From Fibrisoma limi BUZ 3 (GTDB lineage Bacteria > Bacteroidota > Bacteroidia > Cytophagales > Spirosomataceae), in NCBI RefSeq assembly GCF_000296815.2, contig NZ_CAIT01000006.1:1184777-1248776 (forward strand): a DNA stretch of 64,000 nucleotides. The letters are read 5' to 3'. The notes under the pieces are model-generated. The model made no database searches. It was given only the letters and a program-made list of their open reading frames with translations, and was not told where the DNA came from. The stretch's first letter is position 1. Every line of letters starts with the position of its first letter. Below are positions 18,286-27,551 of the stretch, piece after piece. The translations under genes and the position numbers were made by a program.

Positions 18286-20049
18286 ATGTATCGAACGTTG
18301 TTCCGCTTAGTGCTGTCCTTTTTTCTGCTCGGCTCGTTGCTCGGACCGGCCACCGCCCAGACCCAACCGGGTCGTTCGTCGGCGGGTGACCCCGGCGATA
18401 AAGTTGAGCTATTGCCGCCCGGTGCCGACAGCCTGGTTGTTCTGAACACACCCGGTCAGGTCATTCGCAAGCTGTACAACAACGTCCGGTTTCGGCACAA
18501 AGGCGTGCTAATGTACTGCAACCTCGCCATTCAGAACGTAACGACCAACGTGATTGAAGCCTACGGGAACGTCCGCATCATTCAGGGTGATACCATCAGC
18601 GTCCGGGGCGATACCATGTTTTACTACGGTAATGTGCGCCAGGCAAATCTCCGCGGACGCGTGGTCATGAAAGACCGTAAGATGACGCTGACGACCAACC
18701 GGCTCGACTACGACATGCAGGCGGGTATTGCCCATTACCCACCCGGAGCACCGGACCGTCCCGGACGGATCGTCGACAGTGAAAACGTGCTGACCAGCCG
18801 CGAAGGCTATTACGACACGCGTTCCAAGCTGTTTACGTTTAAGGATAATGTCAAACTGGTAAACCCAAAATATACGCTCACCGCCGACTCCCTGCTGTAT
18901 AATTCGCTCAGCAAGATCGCTACGTTCCAGGGACCAACCCGCATTGTCAGTAAAGACGGCGTTCTGACGGCCGTAGAAGGACAATACAATACGGTGTCGC
19001 GCGTGTCGAATTTTCAGCGCCGGGCTACTGTCGAAACGCCAAAATACCGGCTCACCGGCGACTCGCTCTACTACGACAACATCACCGAACTTGGCGTTGC
19101 CCGGGGTAACGTGATTATGGTCGCCAAAGATAAGCAGGCTATTATTTTGGGAGACCATGTGCGCTACAACGGGAAAATCGGCATTTCGCGGGTAACCGGC
19201 CACGCCGTTGCCAAGAGTGTCAGCGGACAGGATACACTGTTCCTGCGCGCTGATACGTTGTTTTCATTCGACAACAAAGAAACCAATACGCGTCGGTTGC
19301 TGGCTCATAAAAATGTGTACGTGTTTAAATCGGACCTACAGAGCAAATGTGACTCGCTGATTTACAACACCGCCGACTCGACCATCTACTTTTATAAAAA
19401 GCCGATTGTCTGGAGCCAGAACAAGTACCAGATGGAGGCCGACTCCATGCGGGCGTTCCTCAAGAACAACCGCATCCATACGATGTACCTTCGGGCCAGG
19501 GCTTTTGTGATCTCGCTGGATACCCTCCAGAACTTTAACCAGATCAAAGGTCGGACCATCACGGCTTATTTCGTAACCAAACCCGTGGCCACTACGGCAG
19601 TAGGCCCCAAAGGCGAGCTGACAGCTTCGGCCCGGCCGATGCCGCCGGGTTCAACAACCACCGCACAGGAGCAAAAAACCGAGCTGGAACGGGTCATCGT
19701 TGAGGGCAACGGGCAAAGTATTTATTTCGCTCTGGACGACAAAAACAAACTCATTGGCATGAACCATGTGGAATGTAGTCGTATGAACCTGGAATTTGCC
19801 GAGAGCAAGGTCGACAAGATCCGGTTCTACGGACAACCCGACTCCAAGTTTGTGCCTCCCCACGAGATTGTGGGTGATGTAAAAGAACTGGACGGATTCC
19901 GATGGCGACAGGAAGAAAAACCGACAAAAGGCCAGGTATTGTGGTTGGAAACGCCCCCACCGGCGCAGCCAGTTAACAAAAATTCACCAAAAAAGAAGAC
20001 CGGCATTAAACCTTTGGCTAAAAAGACGGTTCTAACGAGTGAAAAGTGA
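18286..20049 (+). CDS. OstA/LptA-like periplasmic LPS-transport protein
   Basis: Encodes 587 aa from the ATG at 18286, where the signal peptide begins (MYRTLFRLVLSFFLLG, cleavage near AQ 25); a GTG 30 bases upstream would add ten unlikely residues. The mature part is a long series of OstA-type beta-jellyroll repeats (VLMYCNLAIQNVTTNVIEAYGNVRI, KMTLTTNRLDYD, YTLTADSLLYN, YRLTGDSLYYDN). LptA/OstA proteins bridge the periplasm for lipopolysaccharide export. Bacteroidota carry this large form. LptC is encoded at 28050 on the other strand. Confidence 0.88.
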   Translation: MYRTLFRLVLSFFLLGSLLGPATAQTQPGRSSAGDPGDKVELLPPGADSLVVLNTPGQVIRKLYNNVRFRHKGVLMYCNLAIQNVTTNVIEAYGNVRIIQGDTISVRGDTMFYYGNVRQANLRGRVVMKDRKMTLTTNRLDYDMQAGIAHYPPGAPDRPGRIVDSENVLTSREGYYDTRSKLFTFKDNVKLVNPKYTLTADSLLYNSLSKIATFQGPTRIVSKDGVLTAVEGQYNTVSRVSNFQRRATVETPKYRLTGDSLYYDNITELGVARGNVIMVAKDKQAIILGDHVRYNGKIGISRVTGHAVAKSVSGQDTLFLRADTLFSFDNKETNTRRLLAHKNVYVFKSDLQSKCDSLIYNTADSTIYFYKKPIVWSQNKYQMEADSMRAFLKNNRIHTMYLRARAFVISLDTLQNFNQIKGRTITAYFVTKPVATTAVGPKGELTASARPMPPGSTTTAQEQKTELERVIVEGNGQSIYFALDDKNKLIGMNHVECSRMNLEFAESKVDKIRFYGQPDSKFVPPHEIVGDVKELDGFRWRQEEKPTKGQVLWLETPPPAQPVNKNSPKKKTGIKPLAKKTVLTSEK

Positions 20050-20080
20050 GTCATTTAACAATTTTTTAGATAAACGCCCG

Positions 20081-20111
20081 TTGACTTTGTCTTTTTCGAT
20101 GAATAGGTTTG
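20081..20111 (+). promoter_or_regulatory. Bacteroidota-type promoter
   Basis: A -33 TTG (20081-20083, in TTGACTTTG) and a -7 TAGGTTTG (20104-20111) are separated by 20 bases, the usual spacing for this phylum. The ATG of the T9SS protein follows 36 bases later. Confidence 0.55.
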
Positions 20112-20147
20112 TAGTGACTAAGTGTGTGTATCCGAAAGTGAATTTTC

Positions 20148-20804
20148 ATGAAACAATATATACTTATTGGTTTACTAACCGGCCTGTTTCTGGCCGCTTC
20201 CCCGCTGCAGGCGCAGACCGCAGCCCGGGACAGCGATGTTCAGAAGAGCGGTAGCCGGTTAGAGCTGGGTCGGTCGAACACCAATCGATCAACCTCTAAA
20301 CCGTTAAATTCGTCTAATTTTTTCATAGCTCCTCCTCCGGCCTTAAGCAGTTTTGATCGGCTTGGGACTCCGCGCAAGAGTGCGTCCATCAATGCATATT
20401 ATCGCTCGCTGCTGATGGCTCCCACCGTAGCCAAACCTGCAACGCGGTCGGCGGTAGCCGAGGCTACGCCGTCGGTTGTCAGTGAATCCCGCGCAGTTGC
20501 TGAGCCGGAAAGCAAGGCAGAAGAACGGATGTTTGCGAATGAACGCATATCCGTATCAAACATCTACCCGAACCCAGCCAGTGAATTCGCGGAGATTGAT
20601 TACCAGATTCACGGCCCGGTAGGCGACGCCCGTCTGACCCTGCTGAACATCCTTGGTTCGCCCATAGCGGAGTATTCGCTGGACCAGAACGATCGTAAGA
20701 TTCGCATTCAGACCCGCGAACTGGCTACGGGTTACTACCTGTACCGGCTGTCGCTGAATGGTAAGATCGTCGCGACCAAGAAACTGCTCGTACGGCACCA
20801 GTAG
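20148..20804 (+). CDS. Small T9SS-sorted secreted protein
   Basis: Encodes 218 aa. A signal peptide (about 1-22, PLQAQ) is followed by a low-complexity stretch rich in Ser, Arg and Ala (about 25-130) and a type A T9SS sorting domain from VSNIYPNPASEFAEIDYQ (near residue 135) to the end (LATGYYLYRLSLNGKIVATK). The cargo part is only about 100 residues and carries no recognised domain. It has its own promoter. Confidence 0.75.
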   Translation: MKQYILIGLLTGLFLAASPLQAQTAARDSDVQKSGSRLELGRSNTNRSTSKPLNSSNFFIAPPPALSSFDRLGTPRKSASINAYYRSLLMAPTVAKPATRSAVAEATPSVVSESRAVAEPESKAEERMFANERISVSNIYPNPASEFAEIDYQIHGPVGDARLTLLNILGSPIAEYSLDQNDRKIRIQTRELATGYYLYRLSLNGKIVATKKLLVRHQ

Positions 20805-20947
20805 TGTTTTGCCTGGCTACTCGTTTTAACACAATTTAACGCAGTATTCCCCGCAAAAGGATCGTTTTCCTGCCTGTTTTCGGCACTATACCCGCTGCGA
20901 CTTCGTTGAAAAGGTACGGCCATTTCCCCGTTGGCCGGTATTTTTTG

Positions 20948-20955
20948 TATCTTTG
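20948..20955 (+). promoter_or_regulatory. -7 element of the bamD promoter
   Basis: TATCTTTG fits TAnnTTTG exactly and lies just upstream of the ATG at 20963. It argues that bamD starts there rather than at the in-frame ATG at 20906, which is upstream of this promoter. A TTG at 20931-20933 is closer than the usual -33 spacing. Confidence 0.5.
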
Positions 20956-20962
20956 TAGCCTT

Positions 20963-21856
20963 ATGCAACAACGACTTATCGTTAGGGTTCTGTTGAGCGC
21001 CTGGATTGTGTTTTTACTGGGTTCGTGCAGCCCATTTTCAAAATTGCAGAAAAACGGAACTGACGACGAGAAATATAAAGGAGCTGTCCAGTACTACAAG
21101 AAAGGAGACTGGTATCGGGCCGGAATCCTGTTTGAAGAATTGATTCCGGTATTGAAAGGAAGTACCGAATCGGAAATGGCTCAGTTCTATTACGCCTATA
21201 CTCAGTATCACCAGCAGCAGTATCTGCTCAGTGCTACCCTGTTCAAGAAATTTTACGAGACATTTGCCCGCAGCGACTACGCCCAGGAATCTATGTATAT
21301 GTATGCCCTGTCGCTGTATAAAGATACGCCGAGTTTTAACCTCGACCAGTCCAATACCCTGACGGCAACGGCCGCCCTCCAGGATTTTATCAACGCCTAT
21401 CCCGGCAGCCAGTATCGCGACGACTGCACGAAAATGATCCTGGATCTGCGCCGGAAGCTGGAGCGAAAAGCGTATGAGAAAGCCGTTCTGTACTACAAAA
21501 CCAGCGGCTTCAACATTGCCTCATACAAGTCGTCGGTGATTGCGATCAATAACTTTCAGAGAGAGTTTCCCGATTCAGAATATAACGAGGAACTTGCCTA
21601 TCTGAAGTTTGACGCGCAGTACAGCTTGGCTAAAAACAGTCTGGAAACAAAACAGAAGGAACGTTATCAGGAGGCAATCGGTTACTATCAGGCGTTCGTC
21701 GATAAATATCCCAGCAGCAAGTTTTTGAAGCAGGCGGAGAAAATGTACGAAACCAGCCAGAAGGAAATCGAACGACTGGATAAGCTGGAAAAAGAAAAGC
21801 AACAGCCCAAACCGGACCCGAACCGGCCGGCCAAGGTTACCGCTGCAAACGAATAA
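20963..21856 (+). CDS. bamD: Outer membrane assembly lipoprotein BamD
   Basis: Encodes 297 aa. BamD is the TPR lipoprotein of the BAM complex, which folds beta-barrel proteins into the outer membrane. The lipobox LLGSC puts the lipid at Cys22. TPR-like units follow: YYKKGDWYRAGILFEELIPV, QFYYAYTQYHQQQYLLSATLF, AQESMYMYALSLY and YPSSKFLKQAEKMYETS. The start at 20963 fits the lipoprotein signal and the promoter just upstream. It begins a same-strand run with rpoZ, coaBC, the DUF4835 gene and recN, an arrangement often kept in Bacteroidota. Confidence 0.93.
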   Translation: MQQRLIVRVLLSAWIVFLLGSCSPFSKLQKNGTDDEKYKGAVQYYKKGDWYRAGILFEELIPVLKGSTESEMAQFYYAYTQYHQQQYLLSATLFKKFYETFARSDYAQESMYMYALSLYKDTPSFNLDQSNTLTATAALQDFINAYPGSQYRDDCTKMILDLRRKLERKAYEKAVLYYKTSGFNIASYKSSVIAINNFQREFPDSEYNEELAYLKFDAQYSLAKNSLETKQKERYQEAIGYYQAFVDKYPSSKFLKQAEKMYETSQKEIERLDKLEKEKQQPKPDPNRPAKVTAANE

Positions 21857-21873
21857 ACGAAACCGAACTATTG

Positions 21874-21911
21874 AGCCGACCGAAAGCTACAGCGGTAGTC
21901 GCCGGTCGGCT
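21874..21911 (+). terminator. Hairpin between bamD and rpoZ
   Basis: AGCCGACCG (21874-21882) pairs perfectly with CGGTCGGCT (21903-21911), followed by GTTTAA. The T tract is weak, so it is probably a partial terminator or a 3' stabiliser. Confidence 0.5.
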
Positions 21912-21933
21912 GTTTAATCAAGAATAGAAACGT

Positions 21934-22245
21934 ATGGCGACCAATCAATCTATCGTTACCCGCGACACTGACAAGATCGCGGCTATGACCGGAAATCTCT
22001 ACGAATCCGTGTCGATCATTTCGAAACGTGCCCGGCAGATTGCTGCCAAGAATAAGGAAGAACTGAGCAACAAGCTGTCTGAGTTTGTATCAGCCGTTGA
22101 CAACCTCGAGGAAGTGTTCGAAAACCGCGAACAGATCGAGATTTCCAAGTTCTACGAGCGCATGCCGAAGCCGACTTCTATCGCCACTGATGAATTCCTC
22201 GAAGGTAAGGTCTACTGGCGCTATAACGACGAAGAACAACAGTAA
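21934..22245 (+). CDS. rpoZ: RNA polymerase omega subunit (Rpb6-like)
   Basis: Encodes 103 aa. It is the small assembly subunit of RNA polymerase in the divergent form found in Bacteroidota. The helical segment MTGNLYESVSIISKRARQIA corresponds to the omega/Rpb6 core (xNxYExxxxxxxRARQI), followed by a charged tail (FENREQIEISKFYERMPKPT, EFLEGKVYWRY) typical of the phylum. It lies between bamD and coaBC, as in many relatives. Confidence 0.92.
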   Translation: MATNQSIVTRDTDKIAAMTGNLYESVSIISKRARQIAAKNKEELSNKLSEFVSAVDNLEEVFENREQIEISKFYERMPKPTSIATDEFLEGKVYWRYNDEEQQ

Positions 22246-22266
22246 TCATCGCCAAACCAAAATCAG

Positions 22267-22301
22267 AGCCGCAGGGAATTTCACCGTGCGGCTTTATTTT
22301 T
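22267..22301 (+). terminator. Intrinsic terminator after rpoZ
   Basis: AGCCGCA (22267-22273) and TGCGGCT (22287-22293) form a 7-bp stem followed by TTATTTTT. It lies 22 bases after the rpoZ stop and suggests coaBC is transcribed separately, at least in part. Confidence 0.75.
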
Positions 22302-22394
22302 GGTGTTTAACCGGTTTTCTGCTGAACCCATGCTGATCGTCAGCCGACACCTGACAGAAAACTGATTACTGTAAACCGCAAACCACAACTGACT

Positions 22395-23606
22395 GTGAAA
22401 GGGAAGCGTATTCTGCTAGGCGTAACGGGGAGTATTTCGGCGTATAAATCAGCCCTGCTGATTCGTTTGCTGGTCAAAGCCGGGGCTGAGGTGCAGGTTG
22501 TTATGACCGAATCAGCGAAGGAATTTATTACGCCACTCACCCTGGCAACCCTGTCCAAACGTCCGGCGCTGTCGACTTTTGTAAGCGACCAGAACGGTAG
22601 CTGGAACAACCACGTTGACCTGGGGCTCTGGGCCGACGTACTGGTCATTGCACCGGCTTCGGCGCATACGCTGGCCCGCTGCGCCCACGGTCTTTGCGAT
22701 GATCTACTGTCGGCGGTGTATTTATCCGCCAAGTGTCCGGTATTCTTTGCGCCGGCCATGGACCTGGATATGTACCGTCACCCGACAACGGTCGAAAATC
22801 TCCAGCGGCTCGAGTCTTTCGGCAATCACATCATCCATGCGGAACATGGCGAACTGGCCAGTGGTCTGGTCGGAGAAGGCCGTCTGGCCGAACCGGAAAC
22901 TATTGTTCAGACGCTTTATCGACATTTCGCCTTCCGGCCTGCACTGGCCGGTAAACCGGTGCTGATCACGGCTGGACCGACGCAGGAACCGATTGACCCG
23001 GTTCGTTACATCAGCAACCATTCGACCGGTAAGATGGGATACGCTATTGCCCAGGCCTTTGCCCGGGCGGGTGCCGACGTAACACTCGTGAGTGGCCCCA
23101 CCGCCCTGCCCCTCCCCGATCCATTTGTTCGGCGGGTGAATGTCCGGTCGGCTAGCGAAATGTATGAGGCCACAGCCGCAGCTTTTCCGAGTGCGGCCGT
23201 TACGATCCTGAACGCGGCCGTAGCAGACTACACCCCCGCCCACCCCGCCGACCGGAAGATTAAGAAGCAGGAAGCTACGTTTGCGCTGGAGCTTACCAAA
23301 ACCACGGATATTGCCGCTACGCTGGGCCTTCAGAAACGGACCGACCAGCTCATGATGGGCTTCGCGCTGGAAACAAACGACGAACTGGCCAATGCACTAA
23401 AAAAATTACGCGCTAAGAATTTAGACTGGATTGTGTTAAATTCACTACGCGATTCGGGGGCCGGCTTCGGACACGATACCAATAAAATCACCGTTATTGA
23501 CAAAGACGAGCAAACCCACGAATTTGCCTTGAAATCGAAGGATGACGTCGCGGAGGACTTGCTGGATCTGGTTGAAGCCGAATTGAATAAACAGCCAGCA
23601 GGCTAA
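22395..23606 (+). CDS. coaBC: Bifunctional phosphopantothenoylcysteine synthetase/decarboxylase
   Basis: Encodes 403 aa from a GTG start. CoaB joins cysteine to 4'-phosphopantothenate using CTP, and CoaC decarboxylates the product to 4'-phosphopantetheine, two steps of CoA synthesis. The N-terminal flavoprotein half shows GVTGSISAYKSA, the catalytic His in NNHVDLGLWADVLVIAPAS, and the lid CPVFFAPAMDLDMY. The C-terminal half shows ITAGPTQEPIDPVRYISNHS and STGKMGYAIA, then NAAVADYTP. The upstream 40 bases carry a GAAAACTG/CTGTAAACCG repeat also found before recN. coaX, one step earlier in the pathway, is at 29947. Confidence 0.96.
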   Translation: MKGKRILLGVTGSISAYKSALLIRLLVKAGAEVQVVMTESAKEFITPLTLATLSKRPALSTFVSDQNGSWNNHVDLGLWADVLVIAPASAHTLARCAHGLCDDLLSAVYLSAKCPVFFAPAMDLDMYRHPTTVENLQRLESFGNHIIHAEHGELASGLVGEGRLAEPETIVQTLYRHFAFRPALAGKPVLITAGPTQEPIDPVRYISNHSTGKMGYAIAQAFARAGADVTLVSGPTALPLPDPFVRRVNVRSASEMYEATAAAFPSAAVTILNAAVADYTPAHPADRKIKKQEATFALELTKTTDIAATLGLQKRTDQLMMGFALETNDELANALKKLRAKNLDWIVLNSLRDSGAGFGHDTNKITVIDKDEQTHEFALKSKDDVAEDLLDLVEAELNKQPAG

Positions 23607-23658
23607 TTTTCGCAGGTTTTGAGGCTTGTACGTTGCTGCCCGATCGAACACGTTACTT

Positions 23659-24570
23659 ATGAAAACAGTACGCATTTTATTGCTTCTTTTAGGTCTTTCG
23701 GGGCTGGCGCTGGCGCAGGCGCAGGAACTGAACTGTCAGGTGAATATCAACTCCGACCAGTTGATTGCCCAGCAGAAAACTGACTTTTCCTACGTCAACC
23801 AGTTGAAGACGGTCATTTCGGAGTTCATGAACACCCGGCGCTGGACCAACGACCAGTTTACACCGGCCGAGCGCATCAATTGCTCGTTGAATATCAACCT
23901 TGTGAAGTCGCTGACGCAGGGTGTCTTTGAAGCAACGGCCCAGATTGTGGTGACCCGCCCCGTGTACGGCACGTCGTACGAGACAACAACCTTCAGTTAC
24001 GTCGACCGGGCGTTTAACTTTGTGTACCTGCCAACTACCCCGATCTACTTCCGCGAAAATGTATATTCTGACGAACTGACGTCATTGCTGGCTTTTTACG
24101 CTAACATCATCCTGGCCGCTGACTACGATACATTCAGTCGGCAGGGCGGCAACCCGTACATTCAGCGGGCCTACGCTATTGTGAATCTGGCGCAGCAGGG
24201 CTCGGTTAATTCATCATGGCAGACGGGGGGCGACCGCCGGAACCGCTACTGGCTGATCGAAAATATGCAGAACCAGCAACTGACCCCGTTTCGCGATGCC
24301 ATGTACACCTACCACCGGCAGGGCCTGGATGTGTTTGGGGCTAATCCGGTGCAGGTTCGCAAGCAGACCCTCGATTTGCTGACAACCATCCGGACTATTG
24401 GTCAGCAACTCCCCAACTCCGTACTCCTCAACTCGTTCTTCGACGCAAAGGGCGAAGAGATTTATAATATTTTATTTGAAGGAACACAGCCTGAACGAAA
24501 AAAAGCGTTTGATTTGCTGTCGTTCCTCGACCCATCCAAAACCGAAACGTACCGGAAGTTGCTGTGGTGA
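23659..24570 (+). CDS. DUF4835 family exported protein (PorD-like)
   Basis: Encodes 303 aa from the ATG at 23659, chosen because the signal peptide MKTVRILLLLLGLSGLALAQ begins there. The mature part matches the DUF4835 family: QELNCQVNINSDQLI, FMNTRRWTNDQFTPAERINC, PVYGTSYETTTFSYVDRAFNFVY and ENVYSDELTSLLAFYANIILAADYDTF. I recall that some annotations name this family PorD and link it to type IX secretion; I could not check this. The position between coaBC and recN is widely kept in Bacteroidota. Confidence 0.85.
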   Translation: MKTVRILLLLLGLSGLALAQAQELNCQVNINSDQLIAQQKTDFSYVNQLKTVISEFMNTRRWTNDQFTPAERINCSLNINLVKSLTQGVFEATAQIVVTRPVYGTSYETTTFSYVDRAFNFVYLPTTPIYFRENVYSDELTSLLAFYANIILAADYDTFSRQGGNPYIQRAYAIVNLAQQGSVNSSWQTGGDRRNRYWLIENMQNQQLTPFRDAMYTYHRQGLDVFGANPVQVRKQTLDLLTTIRTIGQQLPNSVLLNSFFDAKGEEIYNILFEGTQPERKKAFDLLSFLDPSKTETYRKLLW

Positions 24571-24579
24571 TACAGTTTA

Positions 24580-24674
24580 CGGTTTACAGTTTTTGGTAAG
24601 TGGTTTCGGTAGCTCGGAAAAATAATCAATCAGTAACCCGGACCGGAACGTCGGCCACCGAAAACTGTAAACCG
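24580..24674. repeat. Inverted repeat upstream of recN
   Basis: CGGTTTACAGTTTTTGG (24580-24596) is the reverse complement of CCGAAAACTGTAAACCG (24658-24674) apart from one position. Further GAAAACTG and CTGAAAACCG words follow up to 24702. The same words occur at 22357-22378 before coaBC, so this is probably a dispersed intergenic repeat. Confidence 0.5.
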
Positions 24675-24760
24675 GCGACTGAAAACTGTCTACTGAAAAC
24701 CGTGAATCGAATGAACCTCCCCCCCGACCGGCGTTGTTACCTGAGTAAGGAGCTACCTGT

Positions 24761-26434
24761 ATGCTATCGCATTTACTCATAAAAAATTACGCCCTGATTG
24801 ACCAGCTCGAACTCGTTCCGGACGATGAGCTGAACATTATCACGGGCGAAACCGGAGCCGGAAAATCCATCATGCTGGGGGCCATTGGCCTGCTGCTTGG
24901 AAACCGGGCCGACACAAAAGTCTTGTACAACCCAGACCAGAAGTGCGTCATTGAAGGTACGTTCGGTGTATCGGGCTACCAGATTGAGCGCATCTTCGAC
25001 GAAGAAGAATTAGACTTTTCCCCCTCCTGCATCGTCCGGCGCGAAATCAGCACGAGCGGTAAATCGCGGGCGTTTGTCAACGATACCCCCGTTAATCTGG
25101 AGACCCTCCGGCGCGTCACGAGCCAGTTGATGGATATTCACTCCCAGCACGATTCGGTACTGCTTGGCTCGAACGAATACCAGTTGGAGATTGTGGATAC
25201 CTACGCTCAGGACGACGCCCTCCTTCGGCAATACCGTACGGATTATCAGTTCTACCGAGCGAAGCGAACTACCTACGATCAGCTACAGGCAGAGGCCTCG
25301 GCCATGCGGAAGGAATTCGACTACAACAACTTTCTGTACGAAGAACTGGCCAAAGCGCAGCTTCAGGCCGACGAGCAGGAGTCGATGGAGCAGGAACTGA
25401 ATATCCTTGAAAACGCCGGGGAGATTAAAGAACGGCTGCAACTGGCCTACGAATACCTCGACAATGCCGAGCAGTCGGTAATCAATTTCCTGAAAGGGGC
25501 CGTCAGTAACCTCTCGTACATCAGCAAGCTGTCGAATCAATATGATCAGTTGCAGCAGCGGGCGCAGAGCACGCTGATCGAACTCCGCGACCTCGCCGAT
25601 GAGATCAGTACCGAACAGGACCGTGTGGATACCGACGATACCCGCGCTGATACCATCCGCGACCGGTTGAACCTGATTTACCAGTTGCAGACCAAGCACC
25701 AGGTAAAAGACGTAGCCGGCCTGCTTGACGTACAGAAAGAGCTGGAGCAAAAAGTCAGCAAGGTGCTGAACCTGGACGATGAGCTGGCCGAGGCCAAGGC
25801 TCAGGCTGATGCTGCCCGGGAGCAGATGCAGGTCAGTGCCCAGACGCTGTCGGCCGCGCGGCTGGCCGTTCTTGAACCCATTGAAGCCGAAATTGGCGGC
25901 TTGCTTCGGGATCTGGGAATGCCCAACGCGTCGCTGAAAATCCAGTCTGAAACCGGCAAAGCCACCCCGACCGGCATTGATACCATTACGTTTCTCTTCA
26001 GTGCGAACAAGGGAATCAAACCCCAGCAGCTTAAGAACGTAGCATCCGGGGGGGAGTTTTCGCGATTGATGCTGGCGATCAAATACATCCTGGCCAGCAA
26101 GCGATCATTGCCGACGATTATCTTCGACGAAATTGATACGGGTGTGTCGGGCGAAATTGCCATCAAGATGGGTCAGATGATGCGGGACATGGCCCACAGC
26201 CACCAGATCATTGCCATTACGCACCTGCACCAGATTGCCGGCCAGGGTACGGCTCATTATTTTGTGTTCAAAGACCACTCAGCCGACCGGACCGTCAGCC
26301 GCATCCGCAAGCTTACGTTTGACGAACGCGTTAACGAAATTGCGCAGATGATTGGAGGCAGCAATCCATCTCCGAGCGCGGTAAAAAATGCCCGTGAAAT
26401 CCTGAAACAACGGGCTACGGCCGTAGCTAAGTAA
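24761..26434 (+). CDS. recN: DNA repair protein RecN
   Basis: Encodes 557 aa. RecN is an SMC-like ATPase that helps repair double-strand breaks by holding DNA ends or sisters together. The Walker A motif GETGAGKS is at residues 29-36, followed by a long coiled-coil middle (about 160-390), the ABC signature ASGGEFSRLMLAIK (near 427), Walker B TIIFDEIDTGVSG (near 452), and the H loop in IAITHLHQIA. The length is normal for the family. It follows the DUF4835 gene after 190 bases that carry repeats. Confidence 0.96.
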   Translation: MLSHLLIKNYALIDQLELVPDDELNIITGETGAGKSIMLGAIGLLLGNRADTKVLYNPDQKCVIEGTFGVSGYQIERIFDEEELDFSPSCIVRREISTSGKSRAFVNDTPVNLETLRRVTSQLMDIHSQHDSVLLGSNEYQLEIVDTYAQDDALLRQYRTDYQFYRAKRTTYDQLQAEASAMRKEFDYNNFLYEELAKAQLQADEQESMEQELNILENAGEIKERLQLAYEYLDNAEQSVINFLKGAVSNLSYISKLSNQYDQLQQRAQSTLIELRDLADEISTEQDRVDTDDTRADTIRDRLNLIYQLQTKHQVKDVAGLLDVQKELEQKVSKVLNLDDELAEAKAQADAAREQMQVSAQTLSAARLAVLEPIEAEIGGLLRDLGMPNASLKIQSETGKATPTGIDTITFLFSANKGIKPQQLKNVASGGEFSRLMLAIKYILASKRSLPTIIFDEIDTGVSGEIAIKMGQMMRDMAHSHQIIAITHLHQIAGQGTAHYFVFKDHSADRTVSRIRKLTFDERVNEIAQMIGGSNPSPSAVKNAREILKQRATAVAK

Positions 26435-26455
26435 TCCGCCAGTGCGATCTAATTT

Positions 26456-26917
26456 ATGACAAAGTGTGTTGTTCTTTCAGTGAGCCTGCTGGCTACAGTC
26501 GGCCTGCTTCAGGCATGTACCGACTCCGGGGCAAGCTCTATTACGGAGGCAGAGGATGAAGTGTTCGCCGTACATAATGAAGTGATGCCCAGAATTGGTC
26601 ACCTGATGAAGTTGCGTAAGCAGCTGAAGCTTCGCGTCCATGCGCTTGACAGCCTTCAGCAGACCGGCCAGTCGGCAACAGCTTCGATTCAGAACGAAGA
26701 AAAGCGCGAAGAAGCGCTCCGGCTGATTAAAAACCTGACCACCGCCGACAGTCTGATGGTTCATTGGATGGCCCACTACAACGGCGACACGCTCGATCGA
26801 TTACCAGCGGAGCAGGCCTTACACTACCTCGAACAGGAAAAGGAAACAATTGATGATGTCAAATCAAAAATTAACACCAGTATTCATCAGGCAGAAGCCT
26901 TTTTTAGTAAACCTTAA
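26456..26917 (+). CDS. Small helical lipoprotein
   Basis: Encodes 153 aa with a lipoprotein signal ending GLLQAC (Cys21). The rest is predicted helical and charged (VMPRIGHLMKLRKQLKLRVHALD, YLEQEKETIDDVKSKINTSI). Bacteroidota genomes often carry such a gene before an SCO protein and a cytochrome c; in some genomes it carries an uninformative name such as viral A-type inclusion protein. It starts 21 bases after recN and its end overlaps the SCO gene by 65 bases, which implies cotranscription. The role is unknown. Confidence 0.65.
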   Translation: MTKCVVLSVSLLATVGLLQACTDSGASSITEAEDEVFAVHNEVMPRIGHLMKLRKQLKLRVHALDSLQQTGQSATASIQNEEKREEALRLIKNLTTADSLMVHWMAHYNGDTLDRLPAEQALHYLEQEKETIDDVKSKINTSIHQAEAFFSKP

Positions 26918-27551
26918 CGCGTGGTTGTTTTTGCTGCTTCTGGTTGCGTTTACGACAGGCTGTAGCAACAAGGACGACAAATTACCGATTCTGGGGCAGC
27001 GGGAAGCCGTCACAAAAACCGTTGATGGAAAAGAAGTGGTTGATTCGGTCTATCATCGCATACCAGATTTCAAATTTGTCAGTCAGTACGGCGATACGGT
27101 CACAGCCAGGGCACTGGACAACAAGATTTACGTAGCCGATTTCTTCTTCACAACCTGCCCGACCATCTGCCCAAAAATGAAAACGCAGTTGAAGCGGGTG
27201 TATGACAAGTTTAAGGGCAATCCGGATGTCATGCTGCTCTCGCATACCATCGATCCCGAACACGATTCGGTGGCGGTGTTAAAAGAATTTGCGACGGGGC
27301 TGGGCGTAACTGACCGGCAGTGGCTGTTCGTAACGGGTCCTCGGGAAGACATTTACGAAATCGGCCAGAACAGCTATATGGTTACCGCGCAGGAAGATCA
27401 GTCGGCACCAGGGGGCGTCGTGCACAGTGGCGCTTTTATCCTAGTTGACAAGGAAAAACACATTCGGGGCGTGTACGACGGCACTACCGAAGAGGGCGTT
27501 AATAAACTGATGGCCGACATGGACAAACTGCTACGCGAGTCTCAATCATGA
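26853..27551 (+). CDS. SCO1/SenC family lipoprotein
   Basis: Encodes 232 aa from the ATG at 26853. SCO proteins are thioredoxin-fold, copper-binding proteins that help build the CuA centre of cytochrome oxidase or act as thiol reductases. A hydrophobic segment ends in a lipobox FTTGC (Cys37). The copper-binding CxxxC is in FFFTTCPTICPKMK and the distal His is in VVHSGAFILVD. The gene overlaps the lipoprotein before it and the cytochrome gene after it (ATGA overlap), so the three form an operon concerned with respiratory copper or haem. Confidence 0.92.
   Translation: MMSNQKLTPVFIRQKPFLVNLNAWLFLLLLVAFTTGCSNKDDKLPILGQREAVTKTVDGKEVVDSVYHRIPDFKFVSQYGDTVTARALDNKIYVADFFFTTCPTICPKMKTQLKRVYDKFKGNPDVMLLSHTIDPEHDSVAVLKEFATGLGVTDRQWLFVTGPREDIYEIGQNSYMVTAQEDQSAPGGVVHSGAFILVDKEKHIRGVYDGTTEEGVNKLMADMDKLLRESQS

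Noticed and set aside
20906-20962. Upstream in-frame ATG of bamD at 20906
   Set aside because: It lies before the -7 element TATCTTTG and would put a non-signal sequence ahead of a good lipoprotein signal peptide.
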